A DNA stretch of 64,000 nt from contig NZ_CP026003.1 in assembly GCF_003086795.1 (NCBI RefSeq), positions 1,570,777-1,634,776 of the forward strand. The letters are read 5' to 3'. This stretch comes from Stenotrophomonas sp. SAU14A_NAIMI4_5 (lineage in GTDB: Bacteria > Pseudomonadota > Gammaproteobacteria > Xanthomonadales > Xanthomonadaceae). Under the pieces are notes generated by a model that was not told the origin of the DNA, made no database searches, and saw only the letters and a program-made list of their open reading frames with translations. Shown here piece after piece: positions 54,653 to 63,155 of the stretch; position 1 is the stretch's first letter; each line of letters begins with the position of its first letter. The translations under genes were made by a program, and so were the position numbers.

Positions 54653-56193
54653 TGAATTTGACGACCCTCACCACCTCCCTTCGCCCGCACCGCCTGTGGC
54701 CGGCCACCCTGCCGCTGCTGCTGGCCGGCTGCATGCTGGGCCCGGATTACGTGAAGCCGGACGTGGCCACCGGCGCCACCGCGCAGGCACGGCTGCCGCG
54801 TGCCGCGCAGGCCGACGTGCAGCCGGCCACGCCGCCCAGCCAGTGGTGGCGCGCGCTGAATGATCCGCTGCTGGACCAGCTGGTGGACGAAGCTCTGCGC
54901 AACAGCCCCAACCTGCGTGCTGCCCAGGCCAAGCTGCTGGCGTCGCGCGCGCTGCATCGCCAGCGCCGTGCCGAGCAGCTGCCCAGCGTGGGCGCCGTCG
55001 CCGGCTATGCCAACGTCAAGGCGCCCGATGCGCTTGAAGACAGCGTGCGCGGCCTCGGCGAGAACATCGCCGGCGTGGCCGAGGCCAATGGCCGCCCGCA
55101 GGAGGCGGCGCAGCTGCGCCAGCAGTTCGCGGACATCGACCTGGACACCGAGCTGTACGTGGCCGGCTTCGATGCCAGCTGGGAGCTGGACCTGTTTGGT
55201 CGCCGTCGTCGCGCAGCCGAGCAGGCCGCCGCCGAAGCCGAGGCCAATGCCGCGGCGCTGGCCGATGCGCAGGTGCAGCTGGCGGCCGAGCTGGCGCAGG
55301 TCTACCTGGGCTACCGCAGCAGCCGAGAGCGCATCGCGTTGGCCGAGGTCAATCTGCGCGCCGCCGATGACAGCCTGCAGCTGACCCGACAACGACGCGA
55401 GCGCGGTGCCGATTCGGACCTGCAGGTCGAACGCGCGCAGGCCCAGCGCGAGCAGCAGCAGGCCGCGCTGCCGCCACTGCAGGCACAGGCGGACGAGGCG
55501 CGTGACGTGCTGGCGCTGATGGTCGGCCGCGAGCCCGGTGCGCTGGACGCGCGGCTGGCCGCCGACCAGCCGTTGCCAGTGTTGCCGGCCAGTGTGCCGG
55601 TAGATGACGCGGGCGCGTTGATCCAGCGCCGGCCGGATGTGCGCAAGGCCGAGCGCGAGCTGGCGGCCTCCTCGGCGCAGATCGGCCAGGCGATCTCGGC
55701 CTACTTCCCGCAGGTGACCCTGCTGGGCAGCATCGGTGCCGGTGCCACGTCTATTTCCGATCTTGGGCCGGATTCGGCGGCGACCATCGTCGCCCCGTTC
55801 CTGCGCTGGTCGCTGTTCGACTTCGGGGTGAACAAGGCGCGCGTGGCGCAGGCCCGGGCCGGCAACGAGGCGCGGCTGGCGGCCTATGAGGGCACGGTGC
55901 TGGCCGCGCTGCAGGATGCCAACACGGCGCTGGCCCGGTTCGGCGCCGCCCGCCAGCAGCTGCAGGCCAGCCTGCGCGCCGAGGCCTCGGCCGACCGCTC
56001 GCTGGCCCTGATGCAGCAGCGCCGGCAGGCCGGTGCCACCTCGCAGATCGACCTGCTGGACGTGCAGCGCCAGCGCCTGCAGGCCCAGGATGCCGCCGCC
56101 CAGGCCCGCCTGCAGCTGCTGGTGCGCTACGTGGCCCTGCAGAAGAGCCTGGGCCTGGGCTGGCAGGACGCCCCGCCGGTGGCCGCACGGTGA
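54652..56193 (+). CDS. Outer-membrane efflux lipoprotein, NodT/OprM family
   Basis: 513 residues. Lipobox LLLAGCMLGPDYVKP. Two outer-membrane-factor repeats: LVDEALRNSPNLRAAQAKLLASRALHR with a long helix pair, and IQRRPDVRKAERELAASSAQIGQAISAYFPQVTLLGSIG. It forms the exit channel for the upstream EmrAB pair. ATG overlaps the emrB stop (TGATG). Confidence 0.92.
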   Translation: MNLTTLTTSLRPHRLWPATLPLLLAGCMLGPDYVKPDVATGATAQARLPRAAQADVQPATPPSQWWRALNDPLLDQLVDEALRNSPNLRAAQAKLLASRALHRQRRAEQLPSVGAVAGYANVKAPDALEDSVRGLGENIAGVAEANGRPQEAAQLRQQFADIDLDTELYVAGFDASWELDLFGRRRRAAEQAAAEAEANAAALADAQVQLAAELAQVYLGYRSSRERIALAEVNLRAADDSLQLTRQRRERGADSDLQVERAQAQREQQQAALPPLQAQADEARDVLALMVGREPGALDARLAADQPLPVLPASVPVDDAGALIQRRPDVRKAERELAASSAQIGQAISAYFPQVTLLGSIGAGATSISDLGPDSAATIVAPFLRWSLFDFGVNKARVAQARAGNEARLAAYEGTVLAALQDANTALARFGAARQQLQASLRAEASADRSLALMQQRRQAGATSQIDLLDVQRQRLQAQDAAAQARLQLLVRYVALQKSLGLGWQDAPPVAAR

Positions 56194-56200
56194 TGCGTTC

Positions 56201-56373
56201 CGCCGGGCATGGCCCGGCGCTACCAGAACGATGCCCCCGGAACCGTTGACGCCGCCGCGCACCCCGGTAGCGCCGGGCCACGCCCGGCGAGCGCAGCGGC
56301 CAGCGGTCCCGGTAGCGCCGGGCCATGCCCGGCGGGCCCTTCGGCCCGGTAGGTGCCGACCGTTGGTCGGCAC
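56201..56373. repeat. Cluster of four SMAG-type stem-loops between the efflux operon and potG
   Basis: 56201-56223 (inverted, CGCCGGGC-ATG-GCCCGGCG then CTAC), 56267-56289 and 56312-56334 (GTAG then CGCCGGGCC...GGCG), 56349-56373 (GTAGGTGCCGACC-GTT-GGTCGGCAC). They lie within 180 bp, the first only 8 bp after the outer-membrane gene stop. Confidence 0.9.
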
Positions 56374-56436
56374 GCATTTGCGCCCCCCGGCCGGTAGAAT
56401 GGCCACCGCTGTCCACCGCCCGCTCCCGGAGCCCCC

Positions 56437-57573
56437 ATGCCCGTTGAAGCCCAGCCGGAAGCCGCCGTCGTCGATGCGAACGGTGCGCCCGGCTATCTCT
56501 CCATTCGTGACCTGCGCAAGGAATTCGATGGCTTCGTCGCCGTCGACGACGTCAACCTGGACGTGCGCAAGGGCGAGATCTTCGCCCTGCTCGGTGGCTC
56601 GGGCAGCGGCAAATCGACCCTGCTGCGCTGCCTGGGCGGCTTCGAGACGCCCACCAAGGGCAGCATCACCCTCGATGGCCAGCGCCTGGACGCGCTGCCG
56701 CCGTACCAGCGGCCGGTCAACATGATGTTCCAGTCCTACGCCCTGTTCCCGCACATGACGGTCGAGCAGAACATCGCCTTCGGCCTGAAGCAGGACGGCC
56801 TGGCCAAGGACGCGATCAGCCGGCGCGTGGGCGAGATGCTCGACCTGGTGCAGATGGCCCACCTGGGCAAGCGCAAGCCGCACCAGCTCTCCGGAGGCCA
56901 GCAGCAGCGCGTGGCGCTGGCGCGGTCGCTGGCCAAGGGGCCCAAGCTGCTGCTGCTGGACGAACCGATGGGCGCGCTGGACAAGAAGCTCCGCTCGCAG
57001 ATGCAGCTGGAACTGGTCAGCATCATCGAATCGTCGGGCGTGACCTGCGTGATGGTCACCCACGACCAGGAAGAGGCCATGACCATGGCCACCCGCATCG
57101 CGGTGATGGATGCCGGCTGGATCCAGCAGGTCGGCAAGCCGGATGAGGTCTACGAGCAGCCGGCCAACCGCTTCGTCGCCGGCTTCATCGGCTCGGTCAA
57201 CCTGTTTGAAGGTGTCATCGACGAGGACTTGCCCGAGTACGTGACCGTGCGCTCGCCGCTGTTCCCCGCACCGGTCTACATCGCCCACGGCATCACCTGC
57301 TACGAAGGGCAGCCGGTCGCGTTCGCGCTGCGCCCGGAAAAGGTGATGATCGGCAAGGACGAGCCGGAAGGGCACACCAACAAGGCGCAGGGCGTGATCG
57401 AGGACATCGCCTATTTCGGCAGCCATTCGGTCTACCACGTGCGCCTGCCCAGCGGCACCAAGGTGCTGGCCAACTTCGCCAACTCGCAGCGCTGGGCCAG
57501 CGATGGTCTGACCTGGGGTGACGAAGTGTGGGTGCACTGGCGCGACAACGACGGCGTGGTGCTGACCTCATGA
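56437..57573 (+). CDS. potG: Putrescine ABC transporter ATP-binding protein PotG
   Basis: 378 residues. Walker [20 protein letters not shown], signature [18 protein letters not shown], Walker B LLLLDEPMGALD, H-loop VTHDQEEAMTMATR, and the C-terminal TOBE/OB region (FALRPEKVMI, GSHSVYHVRLPSGTKVLANFAN). The N-terminal segment YLSIRDLRKEFDGFVAVDDVNLDV fits PotG/PotA. It forms the importer with PotH and PotI. The stop overlaps potH. Confidence 0.94.
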   Translation: MPVEAQPEAAVVDANGAPGYLSIRDLRKEFDGFVAVDDVNLDVRKGEIFALLGGSGSGKSTLLRCLGGFETPTKGSITLDGQRLDALPPYQRPVNMMFQSYALFPHMTVEQNIAFGLKQDGLAKDAISRRVGEMLDLVQMAHLGKRKPHQLSGGQQQRVALARSLAKGPKLLLLDEPMGALDKKLRSQMQLELVSIIESSGVTCVMVTHDQEEAMTMATRIAVMDAGWIQQVGKPDEVYEQPANRFVAGFIGSVNLFEGVIDEDLPEYVTVRSPLFPAPVYIAHGITCYEGQPVAFALRPEKVMIGKDEPEGHTNKAQGVIEDIAYFGSHSVYHVRLPSGTKVLANFANSQRWASDGLTWGDEVWVHWRDNDGVVLTS

Positions 57574-58502
57574 GCGCTTCGGGCCTGAAGCGCTGGCTGC
57601 CGGGCACGCGTGCCACGGTCATCGGCATTCCCTACCTGTGGCTGCTGCTGTTCTTCGCGGTGCCGTTCCTGATCGTGCTGATGATCAGCTTCTCGCACAG
57701 CCGGGTCGGCTCGCCGCCGTACACCTGGCTGCTGCAGTATGTCGATGGCGCGTTCTCGCTCAAGCTCAACCTCGAGAATTACCTCGCGCTGTTCCGCGAT
57801 TCGATCTACGCCCAAGCCTTCCTCAGCTCGATCAAGATCGCAGCGATCTCCACCTTCCTCACCCTGCTGATCGGCTACCCGATGGCCTATGCCATCGCGC
57901 GCCTGTCGCCGGCCGCGCGCAACGTGGCGATGATGCTGGTGGTGCTGCCGTCGTGGACCTCGTTCCTGATCCGCGTGTATGCGTGGAAGGCGATCCTGGA
58001 CCGCAACGGCCTGCTCGACCAGTTCCTGCAGTTCACCGGCCTGCAGTCGCTGATGACCAGCATGGGCCTGCCCAAGCTGCAGCTGATCGACACTCCCACG
58101 GCGGCCTACATCGGCATCGTCTACTGCTACCTGCCGTTCATGGTGCTGCCGCTGTACGCCAACCTGGTCAAGCATGACAACCGCCTGCTGGAAGCGGCCT
58201 ACGACCTCGGCGCCAAGCCGTGGCAGGCCTTCCTGCGCATCACCCTGCCGTTGTCCAAGGCGGGCATCATCGCCGGCTGCATGCTGGTGATGATTCCGGC
58301 GGTGGGTGAATTCGTGATCCCGGAAATGCTCGGCGGCTCGGAAACACTGATGGTCGGCCGCCAGCTGTGGAACGAGTTCTTCAACAACCGCAACTGGCCG
58401 GGTGCTTCGGCGATGGCGGTGGCGATGATCCTGCTGCTGCTGGTGCCCATCCTGTGGTTCAACCGTTCCCAGCAGCGCCTGCTGGAAGGGAAGCAGGCAT
58501 GA
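57570..58502 (+). CDS. potH: Putrescine ABC transporter permease PotH
   Basis: 310 residues, six membrane helices, with the coupling loop EAAYDLGAKPWQAFLRITLPLSKAG. The N-terminal helix IGIPYLWLLLFFAVPFLIVLMISFS and the periplasmic segment GAFSLKLNLENYLALF are PotH-like. ATGA overlaps both upstream and downstream bind potG, potH and potI into one operon. Confidence 0.94.
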   Translation: MSASGLKRWLPGTRATVIGIPYLWLLLFFAVPFLIVLMISFSHSRVGSPPYTWLLQYVDGAFSLKLNLENYLALFRDSIYAQAFLSSIKIAAISTFLTLLIGYPMAYAIARLSPAARNVAMMLVVLPSWTSFLIRVYAWKAILDRNGLLDQFLQFTGLQSLMTSMGLPKLQLIDTPTAAYIGIVYCYLPFMVLPLYANLVKHDNRLLEAAYDLGAKPWQAFLRITLPLSKAGIIAGCMLVMIPAVGEFVIPEMLGGSETLMVGRQLWNEFFNNRNWPGASAMAVAMILLLLVPILWFNRSQQRLLEGKQA

Positions 58503-59341
58503 GTCCGCGTAGCGCAAAGGGCCTGGGCCTGGGCGTGCTGCTGCTCGGCTTCGCCTTCCTGTACCTGCCGATCCTGCTGCTGATGTTCTATTCGTTCAAC
58601 AGCTCGCGGCTGGCGATGGTCTGGGCCGGGTTCTCCACCCGCGCCTACAGCGACCTGTTCGCCGACCGCGCGCTGATGGATGCGATGTGGACCAGCCTGG
58701 TGGTGGCGTTCTGGACCGCCTGCACCGCCACCGTGCTGGGCACGCTGGCGGCGATGGTGATGACCCGCTTCCGCCGCTTCCGCGGCAAGCAGGTGTTCGG
58801 TGCGCTGGTCACCGCGCCGCTGGTGATGCCCGATGTGATCCTCGGCTTCTCGCTGATGGCGCTGCTGGCCTCGATGGGCGCCATTCCCGGCTTCCCCGCA
58901 CGCGGCCTGGCCACCATCTGGATCGCCCACGTCACCTTCACCCTGTGCTTCGTCACCGTGGTGGTGTCCTCGCGCCTGCAGGAAATGGATCTCTCGCTGG
59001 AAGAAGCGGCGATGGATCTCGGCGCCAGCCGCCTGACCGTGTTCGGCCGCATCACGCTGCCGATCATCGCCCCGGCGCTGGTGGCCGGCTGGCTGCTGGC
59101 CTTCACCCTGTCGCTGGATGACGTGGTGGTGGCCAGCTTCGTTGCCACGCCGGGCTCGACCACGCTGCCGATGAAGGTGTTCGCCTCGGTGCGCATGGGC
59201 ATCAGCCCGAAGATCAACGCGCTGGCGACCCTGCTGGTGTCGGCGGTGTCGGTGGCCGCGGTGATCGGCTGGTACATCAACGCGCGTGCAGAGAAACGGC
59301 GCCAGCGCGACCTGCAGCTGGCCCGTCAGGACAACGGCTGA
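58499..59341 (+). CDS. potI: Putrescine ABC transporter permease PotI
   Basis: 280 residues, six membrane helices. It starts MSPRSAKGLGLGVLLLGFAFLYLPILLLMFYSFNSSRL; the coupling loop is EEAAMDLGASRLTVFGRITLPIIAP. It partners PotH. ATGA overlap with the preceding stop. No further transporter gene follows. Confidence 0.94.
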   Translation: MSPRSAKGLGLGVLLLGFAFLYLPILLLMFYSFNSSRLAMVWAGFSTRAYSDLFADRALMDAMWTSLVVAFWTACTATVLGTLAAMVMTRFRRFRGKQVFGALVTAPLVMPDVILGFSLMALLASMGAIPGFPARGLATIWIAHVTFTLCFVTVVVSSRLQEMDLSLEEAAMDLGASRLTVFGRITLPIIAPALVAGWLLAFTLSLDDVVVASFVATPGSTTLPMKVFASVRMGISPKINALATLLVSAVSVAAVIGWYINARAEKRRQRDLQLARQDNG

Positions 59342-59350
59342 GGCCCGCAC

Positions 59351-59369
59351 GCCGCCGCCATGCGGCGGC
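59351..59369 (+). terminator. Hairpin after potI
   Basis: GCCGCCGC-CAT-GCGGCGGC, a perfect 8-bp stem 9 bp after the stop. No T-run, so it may be a weak terminator or attenuator before the downstream dehydrogenase. Confidence 0.45.
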
Positions 59370-59426
59370 AACACCCGGCTCACGGGTGCCGGCGCAGAAT
59401 GGGGATCTGCCTGATGGAGATCCCCC

Positions 59427-60791
59427 ATGACCGTCGAAATCGTCAACCCGGCCACCGGCCAGATCACCTACCGCCATGAACTGATCGGCGCGGCCGGGAT
59501 CGAGCAGCGCCTGCAGGCCGCTGCCGAGGCGTTCCCCGTGTGGGCCGAGCGATCCCTGCAGGATCGCGGCGCCATCCTCAAGAGCATCGCCGCCCAGCTG
59601 CGCGCACGCCGCGATGACCTGCAGCAGGCAATGACCGGCGAGATGGGCAAGCTGAAGGCCGAGGCCTTGGCCGAGGTCGAAAAATGCGCGGCCGCCTGCG
59701 AGTTCTACGCCGACCATGCCGCGGATTACCTGAAGCCGCAGATCATCGACACCGAGGCGCAGCGCAGCTACGTGCGCTACGAGCCGATCGGCTGCGTGTT
59801 CGCGGTGATGCCGTGGAATTTCCCGATCTGGCAGGTGTTCCGTTTCCTCGCCCCGGCCTTCATGGCCGGCAACGTGGCCCTGCTCAAGCACGCCAGCAAC
59901 GTGCCGCAGTGCGCCGACCTGATCCTGGCGGTGTGTCGTGACGGTGGCCTGCCGGCGGGTGTGTTCGACGTGCTGCACATCGACAACGACCAGGCCGCCG
60001 AGGTGCTGCGCGACGCGCGGGTAAAGGCGGTGACCCTGACCGGCAGCGAGCGGGCAGGGCGCTCGATTGCCTCCAATGCCGGCAGCCAGCTGAAGAAATC
60101 GGTGATGGAGCTGGGCGGCAGCGATGCCTTCGTGGTGCTCGACGATGCCGACCTGGACAAGACCGTCGCCGCGGCCGTGAAGTCGCGCTTCGACAACAGC
60201 GGGCAGACCTGCATCGCGGCCAAGCGCTTCATCGTGGTCGAGGCGGTGGCCGATGCATTCACCCAGCGCTTCGTCGATGCCGCCGGCCAGCGCCGGTACG
60301 GTGATCCCAACGACGGCGCCACCACGCTGGCACCGATGGCCCGCGCCGATCTGCGCGACGAGCTGCACAAGCAGGTGCAGGCCAGCGTGGCCAAGGGCGC
60401 GCGCGTCCTGGCAGGCGGCGAGCCGATTGCAGGAACCCACGCGGGCTATCCGGCCACGGTGCTCGACCAGGTGGGCCCAGGCATGCCGGCCTACGACGAG
60501 GAACTGTTCGGGCCGGTCGCGGCGGTGATCCGGGTCAAGGACGAAGCCGAGGCGCTGCGCGTGGCCAATGACACCCGTTTCGGCCTGGGCGGCAGCGTGT
60601 GGACCGGCGACGTGGTGCGCGGCGAGCGCTTCGCTCAGCGCATGGAATGCGGTGCGGCCTTCGTCAACGCCATCGTCAAGAGCGATGCGCGGCTGCCGTT
60701 CGGCGGCAGCAAGGAATCGGGCTTCGGCCGCGAACTGGCCGACCACGGCATCCATGAGTTCATGAACATCAAGACCGTCTACGTGGCCTGA
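59427..60791 (+). CDS. Succinate-semialdehyde dehydrogenase (Sad/YneI-like)
   Basis: 454 residues. Aldehyde dehydrogenase motifs: MPWNFPIWQVFRFLAPAFMAGN, LTGSERAGRSI, catalytic Glu in MELGGSDAFVVLDDADL, catalytic Cys in NSGQTCIAAKR, and FGGSKESGFGRELADHGIHEF. The short N-terminus and PWNFPIWQ are typical of the NAD-type Sad/YneI branch. It would complete putrescine to succinate by oxidising succinate semialdehyde. It lies 85 bp after potI in the same direction. Confidence 0.88.
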   Translation: MTVEIVNPATGQITYRHELIGAAGIEQRLQAAAEAFPVWAERSLQDRGAILKSIAAQLRARRDDLQQAMTGEMGKLKAEALAEVEKCAAACEFYADHAADYLKPQIIDTEAQRSYVRYEPIGCVFAVMPWNFPIWQVFRFLAPAFMAGNVALLKHASNVPQCADLILAVCRDGGLPAGVFDVLHIDNDQAAEVLRDARVKAVTLTGSERAGRSIASNAGSQLKKSVMELGGSDAFVVLDDADLDKTVAAAVKSRFDNSGQTCIAAKRFIVVEAVADAFTQRFVDAAGQRRYGDPNDGATTLAPMARADLRDELHKQVQASVAKGARVLAGGEPIAGTHAGYPATVLDQVGPGMPAYDEELFGPVAAVIRVKDEAEALRVANDTRFGLGGSVWTGDVVRGERFAQRMECGAAFVNAIVKSDARLPFGGSKESGFGRELADHGIHEFMNIKTVYVA

Positions 60792-60800
60792 TCCCGAACG

Positions 60801-60870
60801 GTGGTGCCGGCCGCTGGCCGGCATTGCCCGCCGCTCCGGTAGGTATCGACCGTTGGTCGATACGCCCTAC
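60801..60870. repeat. Two SMAG-type stem-loops, the second supplying the corA stop
   Basis: 60801-60824 has a GTGG head (variant) with arms TGCCGGCC/GGCCGGCA. 60839-60870 carries GTAG at its left end and CTAC at its right (arms GTATCGACC/GGTCGATAC); on the minus strand the right-hand GTAG holds the corA stop codon. Confidence 0.88.
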
Positions 60871-61886
60871 AACCACCTCGCGCGCTTGAACAACCGGTAC
60901 AGCCCCACGCACACCGCGGCCACGCCGACGATCATCAGCGGGTAGGACCACGGCTGGTTGAGCTCGGGCATGTGGCTGAAGTTCATGCCGTACCAGCTGG
61001 TGATCAGGGTCGGCGCGGCCAGCAGCGCCGCCCACGCACCCAGGCGCTTCACCGTCTCACCCTGCGCCAGCGTCACCAGCGACAGGTTCACGCTCAGCGC
61101 CGTGCCCAGCATCTCGCGCAGGGTGTCGATCACATCGCTGATGCGCGCGGCATGGTCGTGCACGTCGCGCACGTACAGCTTCACTTCGTCGGGAATCAGG
61201 TCGCCCTGGTAGCGGCGCAGCTGCGCCAGCACATCCTGCAGCGGCGCCACCGCCATGCGCATCTTGTTCAGTTCGCGCTTGAGCTCGTACAGGCGCGTCA
61301 CCGTGCTGCGCTTGTAGGTCTCGGCGAAGATGTCCTTCTCCAGCAGGTCCAGCGTGTCGCGGAAGCGGGTAGTGATCGGCAGGTAGTTGTCCACCACGAA
61401 ATCGGCCACCGCGTACAGGCAGTACGACGCCCCCATCTTCAGCAGCTGTGGCTCGCGTTCCACCCGCGCGCGTACCGGCGCGTAGGACAGCGATGCGCCG
61501 TGGCGCACGGTCACCAGGAAACGCGGGCCGAGGAAGGCGTGGGTTTCACCGTACTGGATGCGCTCGTCGACCATCTGCGCGGTGGTCATCACCACGAACA
61601 GCGAGTTGCCGTAGGCCTCGGCCTTCGGGCGCTGGTGCGCGTTGCGCGCATCCTCGATGGCCAGGTCGTGCAGGCAGAACTCATCCTGCAGTTTCAGCAG
61701 CACGTCGTCGTTGGGGTCGAACAGGCCCACCCAGACGAAGCCGTTGCCACTGGCGATCACATCGCTGATGGCGTCCAGGCTGATGTCGTGGCGCTTGCCC
61801 TGGTCATCGTAGTGGACGCAGTTGATGACGCAGGCGGGGTTGTTCGATGCGGGTGCGGAAGCGGAGGCGGAGGCGGGCAATGACAT
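60867..61886 (-). CDS. corA: CorA-family magnesium/cobalt channel
   Basis: 339 residues from ATG 61886 (ATG 61895 is an alternative). The cytoplasmic N-terminal domain includes FVWVGLFDPNDDVLLKLQDEF and the long helix ETYKRSTVTRLYELKRELNKMRMAVAPLQDVL. Two C-terminal helices carry the selectivity motif WYGMNF between them. It would import Mg2+. The stop TAG lies in the GTAG head of the adjacent repeat. Confidence 0.93.
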   Translation of the reverse strand: MSLPASASASAPASNNPACVINCVHYDDQGKRHDISLDAISDVIASGNGFVWVGLFDPNDDVLLKLQDEFCLHDLAIEDARNAHQRPKAEAYGNSLFVVMTTAQMVDERIQYGETHAFLGPRFLVTVRHGASLSYAPVRARVEREPQLLKMGASYCLYAVADFVVDNYLPITTRFRDTLDLLEKDIFAETYKRSTVTRLYELKRELNKMRMAVAPLQDVLAQLRRYQGDLIPDEVKLYVRDVHDHAARISDVIDTLREMLGTALSVNLSLVTLAQGETVKRLGAWAALLAAPTLITSWYGMNFSHMPELNQPWSYPLMIVGVAAVCVGLYRLFKRARWL

Positions 61887-61901
61887 GCCCGCCATCCTGC
61901 G

Positions 61902-63155
61902 TCAGCGGGGTGTTTCGGACAAGTGAGGACGACGCGCCAGCACCCAGGCCAGCGCGACGTGCACCGGCAGCAGCAGCACGATCCACTGCACGTTGTACTG
62001 CGCCTGCAGGCTCAGCCAGTGCAGCACCAGCGCCGCCACGGACTGTGCGGCCAGCAGCCACAGCACGATGCTGAACATGCGTCCCGGCACGCGCCGGCGC
62101 AGCAGCGCGATGGCGCCCGGCAGCAGCAGCACCGCCAGCGGCGAGAGCAGCAGCAGGTTGCGGTTGGCCCACGCGGCGTAGTGGATGCTGAAGCCCCACA
62201 GGAACACCAGCACGCCACCGAACAGGGCGCACAGCAGCCAGAACGGCAGGGCGATGCCGGCCAGCAGGCGCGGGCGGCTGCGCAGGGCCAGCACGCCGGC
62301 GGCGATCACCAGGCCGCACAGCAGCCACGGCCACCAGCGCCGCGCGAATTCCTTCGGCTCGGGATCGATGCGGTGCGGCAGCAGTTCCTGCTCGCTCTGC
62401 ACCAGAGGCCGGCCATCGCTGTTGCGCACCTGGCGCAGCGCATCGGCCAGACGCATCGGCACGAAGGCTTCCTGCCAACGCGACAGCGGCTGGTCGGCGA
62501 ACGGACCGAGGCCGACGTCGAAGCCCAGCCACATCCACGGTGCCGGCGATGCCAGGCGCACCGATTCGCTGCGGTAGGTGTTGCCACGCGAACGTCCGGA
62601 CAGCTGCGCATGCAGGCCGCCATCCAGTGCCTTGTCGAGGGTGTCGCGCACCATCGTGGCGCAGTTGGCGGTGTAGTAGTCGTAGTGGTAGCGCGCGTTC
62701 TCAGGTTTGGCCCGTTCGGCCAGGCCGGCGGCCAGGGCACGGGCCTGGTCCGGGCGCAGGTCCAGCCATTGCACGCTGGCACCGCGGCCGGTCTCGTCGT
62801 AGTACGACAGGTCCTGCTGCAGCGGCAGCGCCACCAGGTAATACATCATGTCGCCGCGTGCGAAGCGGCTGATGAAGTCATCCTCGGACGGATCGAAGTA
62901 ACCGAAGTTGTACGAGATCGCCTCGCCGCTGACCGGGTCGAGCACCACGATGGCGTCGTGGCCGAAGCGTTCGAAGAACACCGTGCCCGGCTGCATGGTC
63001 ACCACGCCGATGCGCGGCGCCGGCGCTTCCTGCGGGGCGGCGGCATCGGTGGCCGGCGCGGCGGCCATCGCCTGCGCGAAGGCCGCCTGCGGCAGGGCCA
63101 TGGCCAGCACGCACAGTGCCAGCCACACACTCAGGATCAGGCCCCGGCGCTTCAA
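61902..63155 (-). CDS. DUF4105-family membrane-anchored periplasmic protein
   Basis: 417 residues from a TTG start at 63155 whose bases overlap the corC stop (TTGA), with AGGA upstream. A signal peptide (LILSVWLALCVLAMALPQAAFA) is followed by the DUF4105/Lnb-type domain: FERFGHDAIVVLDPVSGEAISYNFGYFDP, YHYDYYTANCATMVRDTLDKAL with the conserved NC. Four or five C-terminal membrane helices end the protein. Function unknown; coupling to corC suggests an envelope role. Confidence 0.82.
   Translation of the reverse strand: MKRRGLILSVWLALCVLAMALPQAAFAQAMAAAPATDAAAPQEAPAPRIGVVTMQPGTVFFERFGHDAIVVLDPVSGEAISYNFGYFDPSEDDFISRFARGDMMYYLVALPLQQDLSYYDETGRGASVQWLDLRPDQARALAAGLAERAKPENARYHYDYYTANCATMVRDTLDKALDGGLHAQLSGRSRGNTYRSESVRLASPAPWMWLGFDVGLGPFADQPLSRWQEAFVPMRLADALRQVRNSDGRPLVQSEQELLPHRIDPEPKEFARRWWPWLLCGLVIAAGVLALRSRPRLLAGIALPFWLLCALFGGVLVFLWGFSIHYAAWANRNLLLLSPLAVLLLPGAIALLRRRVPGRMFSIVLWLLAAQSVAALVLHWLSLQAQYNVQWIVLLLPVHVALAWVLARRPHLSETPR

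Noticed and set aside
51930..56193. RND-type efflux system
   Set aside because: The pump is a 14-helix MFS (DHA2) protein of about 518 residues, not a roughly 1040-residue RND protein.
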